From Burkholderiaceae bacterium (GTDB lineage: Bacteria > Pseudomonadota > Gammaproteobacteria > Burkholderiales > Burkholderiaceae_C), in the NCBI GenBank assembly GCA_024235855.1, contig JACKLN010000006.1:62001-126000 (forward strand): a stretch of DNA of 64,000 bases. Direction: 5' to 3'. A program made the translations under genes and the position numbers. Positions 8,209 to 16,465 of the stretch are shown piece after piece. Position 1 is the stretch's first letter. Each line of letters opens with the position of its first letter. The notes beneath the pieces are model-generated. The model was given only the letters and a program-made list of their open reading frames with translations, did not search any database and had not been told where the DNA came from.

Positions 8209-9011
8209 TGCAGGCACAGGGCGACAAGCAGATCGGGGACGTGATCCTCGACGTGAAGAACATCTCGCTGAGCTTCGGCGGCGTGAAGGCGCTGACCGAC
8301 ATCAGCTTCGACGTGCGCGAGCACGAGGTGCGCGCCATCATCGGCCCCAACGGCGCCGGCAAGAGCAGCATGCTCAACTGCATCAACGGCGTCTACACGC
8401 CGCAGCAGGGCAGCATCAGCTTCCGCGGCCAGACCTTCAGCCACATGAACAGCCGCCAGGTGGCGGAGATGGGCATCGGCCGCACCTTCCAGAACCTGGC
8501 CCTGTTCAAGGGCATGAGCGTGCTGGACAACATCATGAGCGGGCGCAACCTGCGCATGAAGACCAACCTCTTCCAGCAGGCCTTGCGCAACCCGTGGTTC
8601 GGCGCGGCGGAACGCGAGGAGATCGCGCACCGCGCCTTCGTCGAGAACATCATCGACTTCCTCGAGATCCAGGCCTACCGCAAGACGCCGGTGGGCCGCC
8701 TGCCCTACGGCCTGCAGAAGCGCGTGGACCTGGGCCGCGCGCTGGCGATGGAGCCGCAGGTGCTGCTGCTCGACGAGCCGATGGCCGGCATGAACGTGGA
8801 GGAGAAGCAGGACATGAGCCGCTTCATCCTCGACGTCAACGACGAGTTCGGCACCACCATCGTGCTCATCGAGCACGACATGGGCGTGGTGATGGACATC
8901 TCCGACCGCGTCGTGGTGCTGGACTACGGCAAGAAGATCGGCGACGGCACCCCCGACGAGGTGCGCAACAACGAGGACGTGATCACCGCGTACCTCGGCA
9001 CTTCCCACTGA
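8208..9011 (+). CDS. livG: Branched-chain amino acid-type ABC transporter ATPase, LivG family
   Basis: A 267-residue ATPase of a Liv-type importer. Walker A is GPNGAGKSS at residues 46-54, followed by the Q-loop region IGRTFQNLALF, the signature variant LPYGLQKRVDLGRALA, Walker B VLLLDEPMAG and the switch LIEHDMGVVM. The C-terminal helix typical of LivG is present. Translation is coupled to the upstream ligase (TGATG), and the permease gene starts 9 bases after the stop. In this family LivG pairs with LivF as a heterodimer driving the LivH/LivM permeases. The name reflects the subfamily. The cargo need not be leucine, since Liv-like systems also carry amides, urea and aromatic acids. Confidence 0.93.
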   Translation: MQAQGDKQIGDVILDVKNISLSFGGVKALTDISFDVREHEVRAIIGPNGAGKSSMLNCINGVYTPQQGSISFRGQTFSHMNSRQVAEMGIGRTFQNLALFKGMSVLDNIMSGRNLRMKTNLFQQALRNPWFGAAEREEIAHRAFVENIIDFLEIQAYRKTPVGRLPYGLQKRVDLGRALAMEPQVLLLDEPMAGMNVEEKQDMSRFILDVNDEFGTTIVLIEHDMGVVMDISDRVVVLDYGKKIGDGTPDEVRNNEDVITAYLGTSH

Positions 9012-9019
9012 GGCACGCC

Positions 9020-9949
9020 ATGGGCTTCTTCCTCGAAACACTCATCGGCGGCCTCATGTCGGGCATGCTGTACTCGCTGGTGGCCCTGGGCTTCGTGCTC
9101 ATCTTCAAGGCCAGCGGCGTCTTCAACTTCGCGCAGGGCGCGATGGTGCTGTTCGCGGCGCTGGCGATGGCGCGCTTTGCCGAATGGATCCCGCAGTGGC
9201 TGGGCTTCGAGAGCCTGCTGCTGGCCAACATCCTGGCCTTCTTCGCGGCCATGGCGGTGATGGTGGCCACGGCCTGGGTGATCGAGAAGCTGGTGCTTGG
9301 CCGCCTGGTCAACCAGGAAGGCATCACGCTGCTGATGGCCACGCTGGGCATCACCTACTTTCTCGACGGTTTCGGCCAGACGATCTTCGGCAGCGACATC
9401 TACAAGATCGACGTCGGCCTGCCCAAGGAGCCGATGTTCATCCTGGAGAACGTCTTCGAGGGCGGCGTGCTGCTGAGCCAGGAAGAACTCTACGCGGCGC
9501 TGATCGCCGCGGCGATGGTGGCGCTGCTGAGCCTGTTCTTCCAGAAGACCGGCACCGGCCGCGCCCTGCGCGCGGTGGCCGACGACCACCAGGCGGCACA
9601 GTCCATCGGCATCCCGCTCAACCGCATCTGGGTCATCGTCTGGAGCGTGGCCGGCTTCGTGGCCCTGGTGGCCGGCATCATCTGGGGCAGCAAGCTGGGC
9701 GTGCAGTTCTCGCTGAGCCTGGTGGCGCTGAAGGCCCTGCCGGTGGTGATCCTCGGCGGGCTGACCAGCGTGCCCGGCGCCATCATCGGCGGGCTGATCA
9801 TCGGCATGGGCGAGAAGCTCTCTGAGATCTACCTCGGCCCAATGCTCGGCGGCGGCATCGAGATCTGGTTCGCCTACGTGCTGGCCCTCGTCTTCCTGCT
9901 CGTGCGGCCGCAGGGCCTGTTCGGCGAGAAGATCATCGACCGCGTCTGA
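9020..9949 (+). CDS. livH: Branched-chain amino acid-type ABC transporter permease, LivH family
   Basis: A 309-residue integral membrane protein with about eight hydrophobic segments. The N-terminus (GLMSGMLYSLVALGFVLIFK, then ASGVFNFAQGAM) is the characteristic LivH opening. GRALRAVADDHQAAQSIGIP is the EAA-like cytoplasmic loop that contacts the ATPase, and the C-terminus ends LVRPQGLFGEK as usual. ATG 9020 follows the livG stop by 8 bases; the reading frame extends upstream only as overlap with livG. It should form the inner-membrane channel together with the next gene. Confidence 0.93.
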   Translation: MGFFLETLIGGLMSGMLYSLVALGFVLIFKASGVFNFAQGAMVLFAALAMARFAEWIPQWLGFESLLLANILAFFAAMAVMVATAWVIEKLVLGRLVNQEGITLLMATLGITYFLDGFGQTIFGSDIYKIDVGLPKEPMFILENVFEGGVLLSQEELYAALIAAAMVALLSLFFQKTGTGRALRAVADDHQAAQSIGIPLNRIWVIVWSVAGFVALVAGIIWGSKLGVQFSLSLVALKALPVVILGGLTSVPGAIIGGLIIGMGEKLSEIYLGPMLGGGIEIWFAYVLALVFLLVRPQGLFGEKIIDRV

Positions 9950-9967
9950 GCGCGAAGGAAGCAGAAC

Positions 9968-11026
9968 ATGCTCTACCGCGAAAACGGCCAGTTCAAGACC
10001 AGCTACACGGCAGACCAGCAGATCTTCCCGATCCTGCAGGACCGCGTGGCCATCGGCCTGATCCTGGCCTTCGCCTTCCTCGTGGTGCCGGCGGTGGCGC
10101 CGGAATACCTGTTCCGCGCCATCCTGGTCCCGTTCCTGATCCTGGCGCTGGCGGCCCTGGGTCTGAACATCCTGGTCGGCTACTGCGGCCAGATTTCTCT
10201 TGGTACCGGTGCCTTCATGGCCGTGGGCGCCTACGCGGCCTACAACTTCGCCGTGCGCGTGCCGGGCCTGCCACTGGTGGTGTGCCTGCTGCTCGGCGGG
10301 GTGTGCGCCACGGCGGTGGGCGTGATGTTCGGCATCCCCTCGCTGCGCATCAAGGGCCTGTACCTGGCGGTGGCCACGCTGGCCGCACAGTTCTTCGTCG
10401 ACTGGCTGTTCCTGCGCGTGAGCTGGTTCACCAACGATTCCGCGTCGGGTTCGGTGGCGGTGGCCGACCTCAACGTGTTCGGGTGGATCGTCGACGCGCC
10501 GGCCGAGAAGTACCTGCTGTGCCTGGTCTTCCTGACCGTGTTCGCGATGCTCGCGAAGAACCTGGTGCGCAGCCACATCGGCCGCGAGTGGATGGCCATC
10601 CGCGACATGGACGTGGCTGCGTCCGTGATCGGCATCCGCCCGGTCTATGCCAAGCTCACCGCGTTCGCGGTCAGCTCCTTCATCGTCGGCGTGGCCGGCG
10701 CGCTCTGGGGCTTCGTGCACCTGGGCAGCTGGGAGCCGGCGGCGTTCTCGATCGACATGTCGTTCCAGCTGCTGTTCATGATCATCATCGGCGGCCTGGG
10801 CTCCATCATGGGCAGCCTGTTCGGCGCGGCATTCATCGTCGTGCTGCCGATCGTGCTCGACCAGCTCGGCATCGCGGTGGGTTTCGACACCGCGCTGGCC
10901 TCGCACCTGACCTTCATGGTGTTCGGGGCCCTGATCGTGTTCTTCCTGATCGTTGAACCGCACGGGCTGGCCCGGCTGTGGTCCATCGCCAAGGAAAAGC
11001 TGCGGCTCTGGCCGTTCCCGCACTGA
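9968..11026 (+). CDS. livM: Branched-chain amino acid-type ABC transporter permease, LivM family
   Basis: A 352-residue inner-membrane permease with about nine hydrophobic segments. Family landmarks are LGLNILVGYCGQISLGTGAF, the ATPase-contact loop GREWMAIRDMDVAASVIGI, the segment IIIGGLGSIMGSLFGAAFI, and the end IVEPHGLARLW. The start ATG at 9968 follows a purine-rich GAAGGAAG and comes 18 bases after livH. The two permeases together define the translocation path. Confidence 0.93.
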   Translation: MLYRENGQFKTSYTADQQIFPILQDRVAIGLILAFAFLVVPAVAPEYLFRAILVPFLILALAALGLNILVGYCGQISLGTGAFMAVGAYAAYNFAVRVPGLPLVVCLLLGGVCATAVGVMFGIPSLRIKGLYLAVATLAAQFFVDWLFLRVSWFTNDSASGSVAVADLNVFGWIVDAPAEKYLLCLVFLTVFAMLAKNLVRSHIGREWMAIRDMDVAASVIGIRPVYAKLTAFAVSSFIVGVAGALWGFVHLGSWEPAAFSIDMSFQLLFMIIIGGLGSIMGSLFGAAFIVVLPIVLDQLGIAVGFDTALASHLTFMVFGALIVFFLIVEPHGLARLWSIAKEKLRLWPFPH

Positions 11027-11061
11027 CGAGTGCATTCCCACTACCCTGCAGGAGACAGACG

Positions 11062-12375
11062 ATGAAGTTCAAGTCCATGGTGCTGGCCGCCGCCGTGCTG
11101 AGCACCGGCCTGGCCGGCGTGGCCACCCAGGCACTCGCCCAGTCGAGCGAACAGTTCTTCCCGGTGCTGGTGTACCGCACCGGCCCCTACGCGCCCAACG
11201 GCGTGCCCTTCGCCAACGGCTACGTCGACTACCTCAAGCTGGTCAACGCGCGCGGCGGCATCAACGGCGTGAAGGTCAGCTACGAGGAGTGCGAGACCGG
11301 CTACAACACGGCCAAGGGCGTGGAGTGCTACGAGCGCCTGAAGGGCAAGGGCGCCTCGGTGTTCCAGCCGCTGTCCACCGGCATCACCTTCGCGCTGACC
11401 GAGAAGGCGCCCGACGACAAGATCCCGCTGATCACTTCGGGCTACGGCCGCGCCGACTCGGTGGACGGCATGGCCTTCAAGTGGAACTTCCCGCTGCTGG
11501 GCACCTACTGGACCGGCGCCAGCGTGCTGGTGCAGCACGTCAAGAAGACCAGCGGCCTGAAGGGCAAGAAGGTGGCCTTGGTCTACCACGACAGCCCCTA
11601 CGGCAAGGAGCCGATCCCCATGCTCGAGGAGCTGGGCAAGCAGGAAGGCTTCTCGGTCGAACTGCTGCCGGTGGCCCACCCGGGCATCGAGCAGAAGGCC
11701 ACGTGGCTGAAGATCCGCCAGTCGCGCCCGGACTACGTGTTCCTGTGGGGCTGGGGCGTGATGAACTCCGCCGCGCTGAAGGAAGCGGTGGCCACCGGCT
11801 ACCCGCGCGACAAGATGTACGGCGTGTGGTGGTCGGGTGCCGAACCTGACGTCAAGGACGTGGGCGCCGCTGCCAAGGGCTACCACGCGCTGACGATGCA
11901 GGACGGCGCCACCGACAAGACCACCATCGTCAAGGACATCCTGTCCATGGTGCACGCCAAGGGCCAGGGCACCGGTCCGAAGGAGGAAGTGGGCCAGGTG
12001 CTGTACCTGCGCGGCCTGACCGCGGCGATGATGGCCGTCGAGGGCGTCAAGCGTGCCCAGGAACGCTTCGGCAAGGGCAAGGTCATGACCGGCGAGCAGG
12101 TGCGCTGGGGCCTGGAGAACCTGGCGCTGGACCAGAAGAAGCTCGACGCGCTGGGCTTCGCCGGCATGATGCGCCCGGTCTCCACCTCGTGCGCCGACCA
12201 CATGGGCGCCAGCTGGGCCCGCATCCGCACCTGGGACGGCGCCAAGTGGGACATCACCTCCGACTGGTACGAAGCCGACGACGCGACCATCCGGCCGCTG
12301 GTGAAGGCCTCGGCCGACAAGTACCTGGCCGAGAAGAAGCAGCAGCGCCGCACACCGCAGGACTGCCAGAGCTGA
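11062..12375 (+). CDS. Periplasmic substrate-binding protein of the Liv-type transporter
   Basis: A 437-residue Leu/Ile/Val-binding-protein-family receptor (type I periplasmic fold). It has a signal peptide (MKFKSMVLAAAVLSTGLAGVATQALA) and a mature start at QSSEQFFPVL. Recognisable elements are NGYVDYLKLVNARGGING, the region GYNTAKGVECYERLKGKGAS, and YHDSPYGKEP. At about 400 mature residues it is longer than LivJ/LivK and resembles the longer receptors found beside CoA-ligase genes. The strong ribosome-binding site CAGGAGA precedes ATG 11062. Two stable hairpins follow the stop (see 12383-12465), a layout often used to keep the receptor in excess over membrane subunits. The ligand is unknown. 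Confidence 0.9.
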   Translation: MKFKSMVLAAAVLSTGLAGVATQALAQSSEQFFPVLVYRTGPYAPNGVPFANGYVDYLKLVNARGGINGVKVSYEECETGYNTAKGVECYERLKGKGASVFQPLSTGITFALTEKAPDDKIPLITSGYGRADSVDGMAFKWNFPLLGTYWTGASVLVQHVKKTSGLKGKKVALVYHDSPYGKEPIPMLEELGKQEGFSVELLPVAHPGIEQKATWLKIRQSRPDYVFLWGWGVMNSAALKEAVATGYPRDKMYGVWWSGAEPDVKDVGAAAKGYHALTMQDGATDKTTIVKDILSMVHAKGQGTGPKEEVGQVLYLRGLTAAMMAVEGVKRAQERFGKGKVMTGEQVRWGLENLALDQKKLDALGFAGMMRPVSTSCADHMGASWARIRTWDGAKWDITSDWYEADDATIRPLVKASADKYLAEKKQQRRTPQDCQS

Positions 12376-12382
12376 CCCTGTT

Positions 12383-12410
12383 CCGGCCGGGCGCGCCAGA
12401 GCCCGGCCGG
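12383..12410 (+). other. Intercistronic hairpin 1 between receptor and LivF genes
   Basis: CCGGCCGGGC and its exact complement GCCCGGCCGG flank an 8-base loop, starting 7 bases after the receptor stop. There is no T-run, so it looks more like an mRNA-stabilising or attenuating hairpin than a simple terminator. Confidence 0.5.
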
Positions 12411-12435
12411 GTCCGAGGGCTCCGCCAGGAGCCTT

Positions 12436-12465
12436 CGGCCCAGCACCGCGCGCGATGCTGGGCCG
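12436..12465 (+). other. Intercistronic hairpin 2 between receptor and LivF genes
   Basis: CGGCCCAGCA pairs with TGCTGGGCCG across a 10-base loop, ending just before the purine-rich ribosome-binding region (GAGGAAGGAAA) of the LivF gene. There is no T-run. Together with hairpin 1 it may lower downstream expression or protect the upstream message from 3' decay. Confidence 0.5.
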
Positions 12466-12482
12466 AGGAAGGAAACCCGTCC

Positions 12483-13289
12483 ATGTCCAACTTGCTCCTC
12501 AACGTCAACGGCATCGAGGTCATCTACAACCACGTGATCCTCGTGCTCAAGGGCGTCTCGCTGCAGGTGCCCGAAGGCGGCGTGGTCGCGCTGCTCGGCG
12601 GCAACGGCGCCGGCAAGACGACCACGCTGCGCGCGGTCAGCAACCTGCTGGCCGGCGAGCGCGGCGAGGTCACAAAGGGTTCCATCGAGCTGCGCGGCGA
12701 GCGCATCGAGAAGCTCAGCACCTCGGACATGGTCAACCGCGGTGTGGTGCAGGTCATGGAGGGCCGGCACTGCTTCGCCCACCTGACGATCGAGGAGAAC
12801 CTGCTCACCGGCGCCTACACGCGCAAGGACGGCAAGGCCGCGGTGGCGCAGACGCTGGAAAAGGTCTATGCCTACTTCCCGCGCCTGAAGACGCGCCGCG
12901 GCAGCCAGGCGGCGTACACCTCGGGCGGCGAGCAGCAGATGTGTGCCATCGGCCGCGCGCTGATGGCCGACCCGAAGATGGTGCTGCTCGACGAGCCCAG
13001 CATGGGCCTGGCGCCGCAGCTGGTCGAAGAGGTGTTCGAGATCGTCAAGGAGCTCAACCAGAAGGAGAAGGTGACCTTCCTGCTGGCCGAGCAGAACACC
13101 AACCTCGCGCTGCGCTACGCCGACTACGGCTACATCCTGGAGAACGGCCGCATCGTGATGGACGGCGAGGCCAAGGCCCTGCGCGAGAACGAGGACGTCA
13201 AGGAGTTCTACCTCGGCATGGGTGGTGGCGACCGCAAGAGCTTCAAGGACGTCAAGAGCTACCGGCGGCGCAAGCGGTGGCTGGCGTGA
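12483..13289 (+). CDS. livF: Branched-chain amino acid-type ABC transporter ATPase, LivF family
   Basis: A 268-residue ATPase, partner of the LivG subunit. Walker A is GGNGAGKTT at 39-47, the signature region is YTSGGEQQMCAIGRAL, Walker B is MVLLDEPSMGLAP, and the switch is LLAEQNTNLAL. Gln in place of the switch His is normal for LivF. The start ATG 12483 follows GAGGAAGGAAA. The stop overlaps the GTG of the next small gene (GTGA), showing that the transporter and ligase genes form one translational unit. Confidence 0.93.
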   Translation: MSNLLLNVNGIEVIYNHVILVLKGVSLQVPEGGVVALLGGNGAGKTTTLRAVSNLLAGERGEVTKGSIELRGERIEKLSTSDMVNRGVVQVMEGRHCFAHLTIEENLLTGAYTRKDGKAAVAQTLEKVYAYFPRLKTRRGSQAAYTSGGEQQMCAIGRALMADPKMVLLDEPSMGLAPQLVEEVFEIVKELNQKEKVTFLLAEQNTNLALRYADYGYILENGRIVMDGEAKALRENEDVKEFYLGMGGGDRKSFKDVKSYRRRKRWLA

Positions 13290-13591
13290 GCGCGGAAGAC
13301 GACTTCGGCGGCTTTGCGCCGCCGCCGTTCAAGGCTGCAGAGGCGCTGGTGCAGTTGCGGCGCCAGCTGCGCGACCTGCGGCCGCTGGCCGAGCGCGGCA
13401 CCCGGTACGAGATCGGCGGGCGGGCCGTGCTGGAACTGGCGGCTGAGGATGCGGCCATCGTCGCGCGCATCGCCAAACGGCCGGCGCTGACGCCGGAATG
13501 GACCACCAGCCGGCTGGGCTCCAGCCTGGACGTGCGCCGCTTCGTCGACACCGTCCGGCAGCGGCTGCGCCAATGGGACAACGACGAATGA
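13286..13591 (+). CDS. Small conserved-context protein of unknown function
   Basis: A 101-residue acidic/arginine-rich soluble protein, read from a GTG that overlaps the LivF stop (GTGA) and ending in an ATGA overlap with the next ligase gene. It begins MSAEDDFGGFAPPPFKAAEA, followed by predicted helices; a middle segment reads GTRYEIGGRAVLELAAED. There is no signal peptide, membrane segment or known motif. The double 4-base overlap makes it a genuine gene tied to the transporter/ligase operon, perhaps as an accessory of the PaaK-like ligase. I do not recognise the family. Confidence 0.75.
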   Translation: MSAEDDFGGFAPPPFKAAEALVQLRRQLRDLRPLAERGTRYEIGGRAVLELAAEDAAIVARIAKRPALTPEWTTSRLGSSLDVRRFVDTVRQRLRQWDNDE

Positions 13592-14850
13592 GCGAGTTCT
13601 ACGACGACCTGGAGACCCGCGACCCCGAGGTGCGCGAAGCCGCCTGGCTGGCCGCGCTGCCCGCCGCCGTGGCGCGGGCCCAGGCCACGACGGCCGGTGC
13701 GGCCTTGCTGGCCGGTGTGGACCCGCTGGCGGTGACCAGCCGCGAGGCCCTGGCCAGCCTGCCGGTCACGCGCAAGAGCGAGTTGCTGGCGCGGCAGCAG
13801 GCGGCGCGTGCCGCCGGTGGCGACCCGTTCGGCGGCTTCTCCGCCATCGGCTGGCGCGCGTTGGGACTGCGCCCGGCGCGGCGCGTGTTCCAGTCGCCAG
13901 GCCCGATCTACGAGCCCGAGGGCGCGGCCGCCGACTACTGGCGCTTCGGCCGTGCGCTGTACGCCGCGGGCTTCCGCGCCGGCGATTTGGTGCACAACAG
14001 CTTCAGCTACCACCTGACGCCGGCCGGCTCGATGATGGAGACCGGCGCCCACGCCATCGGCTGCACCGTCTTCGCCGGCGGCATCGGCAACACCGAGTTG
14101 CAGCTGCAGGCCATGCAGGAACTGCGCCCCGACGCCTATGCCGGCACGCCGAGCTTCCTGCGCATCGCGCTGGAGAAGGCCGAAGAGGCCGGGCTGGCGC
14201 TGCCGTTCCTGACCAAGGCCTCGGTGGGCGGTGAAGCCTTCCCGCCGTCGCTGCGCGACTGGCTGGCTGCGCGTGGCGTGGCCGCCTACCAGAGCTATGG
14301 CACGGCCGACCTGGGCCTGATCGCCTACGAGACCGCGGCCCGCGACGGCCTGGTGCTCGACGAGGGCGTGATCGTCGAGATCGTGCGCCCGGGCACCGGC
14401 ACGCCGGTGCCCGAGGGCGAGGTCGGTGAGGTGGTGGTCACCACGCTGAACCCGGACTACCCGCTGGTGCGCTTCGGCACCGGTGACCTGTCGGCGCGCA
14501 TGGCCGGCCCCTGCCCCACCGGCCGGACCGCACCGCGCATCCGTGGCTGGATGGGGCGCGCCGACCAGACCGCCAAGGTGCGCGGCATGTTCGTGCACCC
14601 GGGCCAGGTGGCGGAGGTGCTCAAGCGGCACCCGGAGGCCGGCAGAGGCCGGCTGGTGATCGAAGGCGAGATGGCCAACGACCGCATGACGCTGCGGGTG
14701 GAATGTGCCGGTGCCCCGGAAGGCCTGGCCAGTGCGATCGCCGGCACGCTGCGCGACGTGACCAAGCTGCGCGGCGAGGTGGCCCTGGTGGCCCCGGGCA
14801 GCCTGGCCAACGACGGCAAGGTGATCGAGGACGCCCGGCGCTACGACTGA
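13588..14850 (+). CDS. Phenylacetate-CoA ligase (PaaK)-like adenylate-forming enzyme
   Basis: A 420-residue member of the PaaK-like branch of adenylate-forming ligases. The family-like features are KASVGGEAFPPSLRDWL, the adenine/acyl motif YQSYGTADLGLIAYE, the segment YPLVRFGTGDLSA, and a C-terminal domain with GMFVHPGQVAEVL. It is coupled to the small gene by ATGA. The expected reaction is ATP-dependent thioesterification of an aromatic or other carboxylate. It is the second CoA ligase of the operon, so the imported compound may be activated by either enzyme, or two related substrates may be handled. The Gly/Ser/Thr-rich P-loop is less obvious than in the first ligase. Confidence 0.88.
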   Translation: MSEFYDDLETRDPEVREAAWLAALPAAVARAQATTAGAALLAGVDPLAVTSREALASLPVTRKSELLARQQAARAAGGDPFGGFSAIGWRALGLRPARRVFQSPGPIYEPEGAAADYWRFGRALYAAGFRAGDLVHNSFSYHLTPAGSMMETGAHAIGCTVFAGGIGNTELQLQAMQELRPDAYAGTPSFLRIALEKAEEAGLALPFLTKASVGGEAFPPSLRDWLAARGVAAYQSYGTADLGLIAYETAARDGLVLDEGVIVEIVRPGTGTPVPEGEVGEVVVTTLNPDYPLVRFGTGDLSARMAGPCPTGRTAPRIRGWMGRADQTAKVRGMFVHPGQVAEVLKRHPEAGRGRLVIEGEMANDRMTLRVECAGAPEGLASAIAGTLRDVTKLRGEVALVAPGSLANDGKVIEDARRYD

Positions 14851-14895
14851 GCGCGGGTGAAGCACGCCGGCGCCCTCGGGGAAGTCCCAGGGAAA

Positions 14896-14943
14896 GGGCT
14901 ACGTAGTTCCCGTCCAGCAGGGGTATTGCCGAATGCCTAGCAT
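14896..14943 (+). promoter_or_regulatory. Putative regulatory region with TACGTA palindrome upstream of the Bug gene
   Basis: The 8-base palindrome CTACGTAG (14899-14906) sits in a near-symmetrical GGG...TTCCC context, with a possible -10-like TAGCAT at 14938-14943. The Bug gene starts 39 bases further on with a good AAGGAG site. A LuxR/NarL-type response-regulator site would look like this, but no experimental basis is visible. Confidence 0.35.
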
Positions 14944-14981
14944 TCGCGCTCGTCGTCAACGCTCCTGAAGGAGACATCCTC

Positions 14982-15956
14982 ATGAAGAAGTCCCTGGTCA
15001 CCCTGATCGCCATGGGCGCCGCGCTGGCCGCGGGCAGCGCTCTGGCCTTCCCCGACAAGGCGGTCACCATCGTCGTGCCGTTCTCGGCCGGTGGCCCCAC
15101 CGACAAGGTGGCACGCGACCTGGCCGTGGCCCTGGGTGCGCAACTCAAGCAGACGGTGGTGGTCGAGAACGTCGGCGGTGCCGGTGGCACGCTGGGCGCC
15201 ACCAAGGTGGCCAAGGCCGCGCCGGACGGCTACACGCTGCTGCTGTACCACATCGGCATGGCCACCTCGGCGTCGCTGTACCGCAACCTGCCGTTCAAGG
15301 CCACCGAGGACTTCGAGTACCTCGGCATGATCAACGAAGTGCCGATGACGCTGATCGGGCGCCCCACGCTGCCGGCCAGCAACTACGCCGAACTGGTGAA
15401 GTGGCTGGAGGCCAACAAGGGCAAGGTCAACCTGGCCAACGCCGGCCTGGGGGCCGCGTCGCACCTGTGCGGCCTGCTGTTCCAGCAGTCGGTGAAGATC
15501 GACATGACCACGGTGCCCTACAAGGGCACGGCGCCGGCCATGACCGACCTGCTCGGCGGCCAGGTCGACCTGATGTGCGACCAGACCACCAACACCGTGC
15601 CGCAGATCGCCGGCGGCAAGGTCAAGGCCTTCGCCGTGACCAGCATGCAGCCGCTGACCGCGCCGGCGCTGGCGAACCTGCCGACGCTCGACAGCCAGGG
15701 CCTGAAGGGCTTCAACGTCGCCATCTGGCACGGCCTGTACGCGCCCAAGGGCACGCCCGCGGCCGTGACCGGCAAGCTCAACGAGGCGCTGCGCGCCGCG
15801 CTGAAGGACGCCGACTTCATCAAGAAGCAGGAAGCCCTGGGTGCCGTGGTCGTGACCGACGGCCGCCTGGCGCCGGCCGAGCACAAGAAGTTCGTCGCTG
15901 CCGAGATCGACAAGTGGGGCGTGGCGATCAAGGCGGCCGGGCAGTACGCGGACTGA
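14982..15956 (+). CDS. Bug/TctC-family tripartite tricarboxylate transporter substrate-binding protein
   Basis: A 324-residue periplasmic receptor. The signal peptide is MKKSLVTLIAMGAALAAGSALA; the mature protein opens with FPDKAVTIVVPFSAGGPTDK, the hallmark of Bug proteins. Other family motifs are VENVGGAGGTLGATKVAKA, VPYKGTAPAMTDLLGGQVD and HGLYAPKGTP. Such receptors bind carboxylates or other small metabolites, and many are orphans lacking the TctA/TctB membrane subunits, as here. A clear ribosome-binding site (AAGGAG) precedes ATG 14982. It stands alone with its own upstream region and a strong terminator behind it. Confidence 0.93.
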   Translation: MKKSLVTLIAMGAALAAGSALAFPDKAVTIVVPFSAGGPTDKVARDLAVALGAQLKQTVVVENVGGAGGTLGATKVAKAAPDGYTLLLYHIGMATSASLYRNLPFKATEDFEYLGMINEVPMTLIGRPTLPASNYAELVKWLEANKGKVNLANAGLGAASHLCGLLFQQSVKIDMTTVPYKGTAPAMTDLLGGQVDLMCDQTTNTVPQIAGGKVKAFAVTSMQPLTAPALANLPTLDSQGLKGFNVAIWHGLYAPKGTPAAVTGKLNEALRAALKDADFIKKQEALGAVVVTDGRLAPAEHKKFVAAEIDKWGVAIKAAGQYAD

Positions 15957-16000
15957 CGGCCGCACCGAGGGCGGCCTGACCGCTGCTCCTGTTGTCCGAC

Positions 16001-16025
16001 GAGGCCGCCCGCGGGCGGCCTCTTT
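16001..16025 (+). terminator. Rho-independent terminator of the Bug gene
   Basis: GAGGCCGCCC-GC-GGGCGGCCTC can form a 10-bp stem immediately followed by TTT, 45 bases after the Bug stop. Its last base coincides with the end of the convergent dtd stop codon. Confidence 0.8.
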
Positions 16026-16465
16026 CACGTCACCCGCAGCGGAATCGTCACCGGCCCGTCGTTGACCAGGTGCACCTGCATGTCGGCGCCGAACTCGCCG
16101 GCCTCGACCTGCGGGTGGCGCTCGCGCGCCAGCGCCAGCACGGCCTCGTACAGCAGGCGCCCCTGGTCGGCCGGCGCCGCGCAGGTGAAGCTGGGCCGAT
16201 TGCCGCCGCCGGTGTCGGCGGCCAGCGTGAACTGCGAGACGATGAGCAGGCCACCGCCGGTGTCCTGCACGCTGCGGTTCATGCGACCGGCCTCGTCGGC
16301 CAGGATGCGCAGCTTCAGCAGCTTGTCGACGAAGCGCCGGGCCTGGACCTCGGTGTCGGCAGGCTCGGCGCAGACGAAGACCAGCAACCCTGGGCCGATG
16401 GCGCCCACGGTGCGGCCAGCCACGTCCACGCGCGACTGCGCCACGCGCTGCACCAGGCCGATCAC
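16025..16465 (-). CDS. dtd: D-aminoacyl-tRNA deacylase
   Basis: A 146-residue protein matching the DTD family in length and motifs. It hydrolyses D-amino acids wrongly attached to tRNA, protecting translation. Landmarks are the N-terminus IGLVQRVAQSRVDVAG, the catalytic-pocket motif LLIVSQFTLAADT (the SQFTL motif of the family) and the C-terminal VHLVNDGPVTIPLRV; the family's cross-subunit GP motif is read here as NDGPVT. The start is GTG 16465, which overlaps the stop of the upstream CDF transporter gene (GTGA), so the two are co-transcribed and translationally coupled. Confidence 0.95.
   Translation of the reverse strand: MIGLVQRVAQSRVDVAGRTVGAIGPGLLVFVCAEPADTEVQARRFVDKLLKLRILADEAGRMNRSVQDTGGGLLIVSQFTLAADTGGGNRPSFTCAAPADQGRLLYEAVLALARERHPQVEAGEFGADMQVHLVNDGPVTIPLRVT

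Noticed and set aside
6118..8217. A 699-codon minus-strand open frame opposite the first CoA ligase
   Set aside because: It has shadow composition, no ribosome-binding site and no family match, and it overlaps a confident gene throughout.
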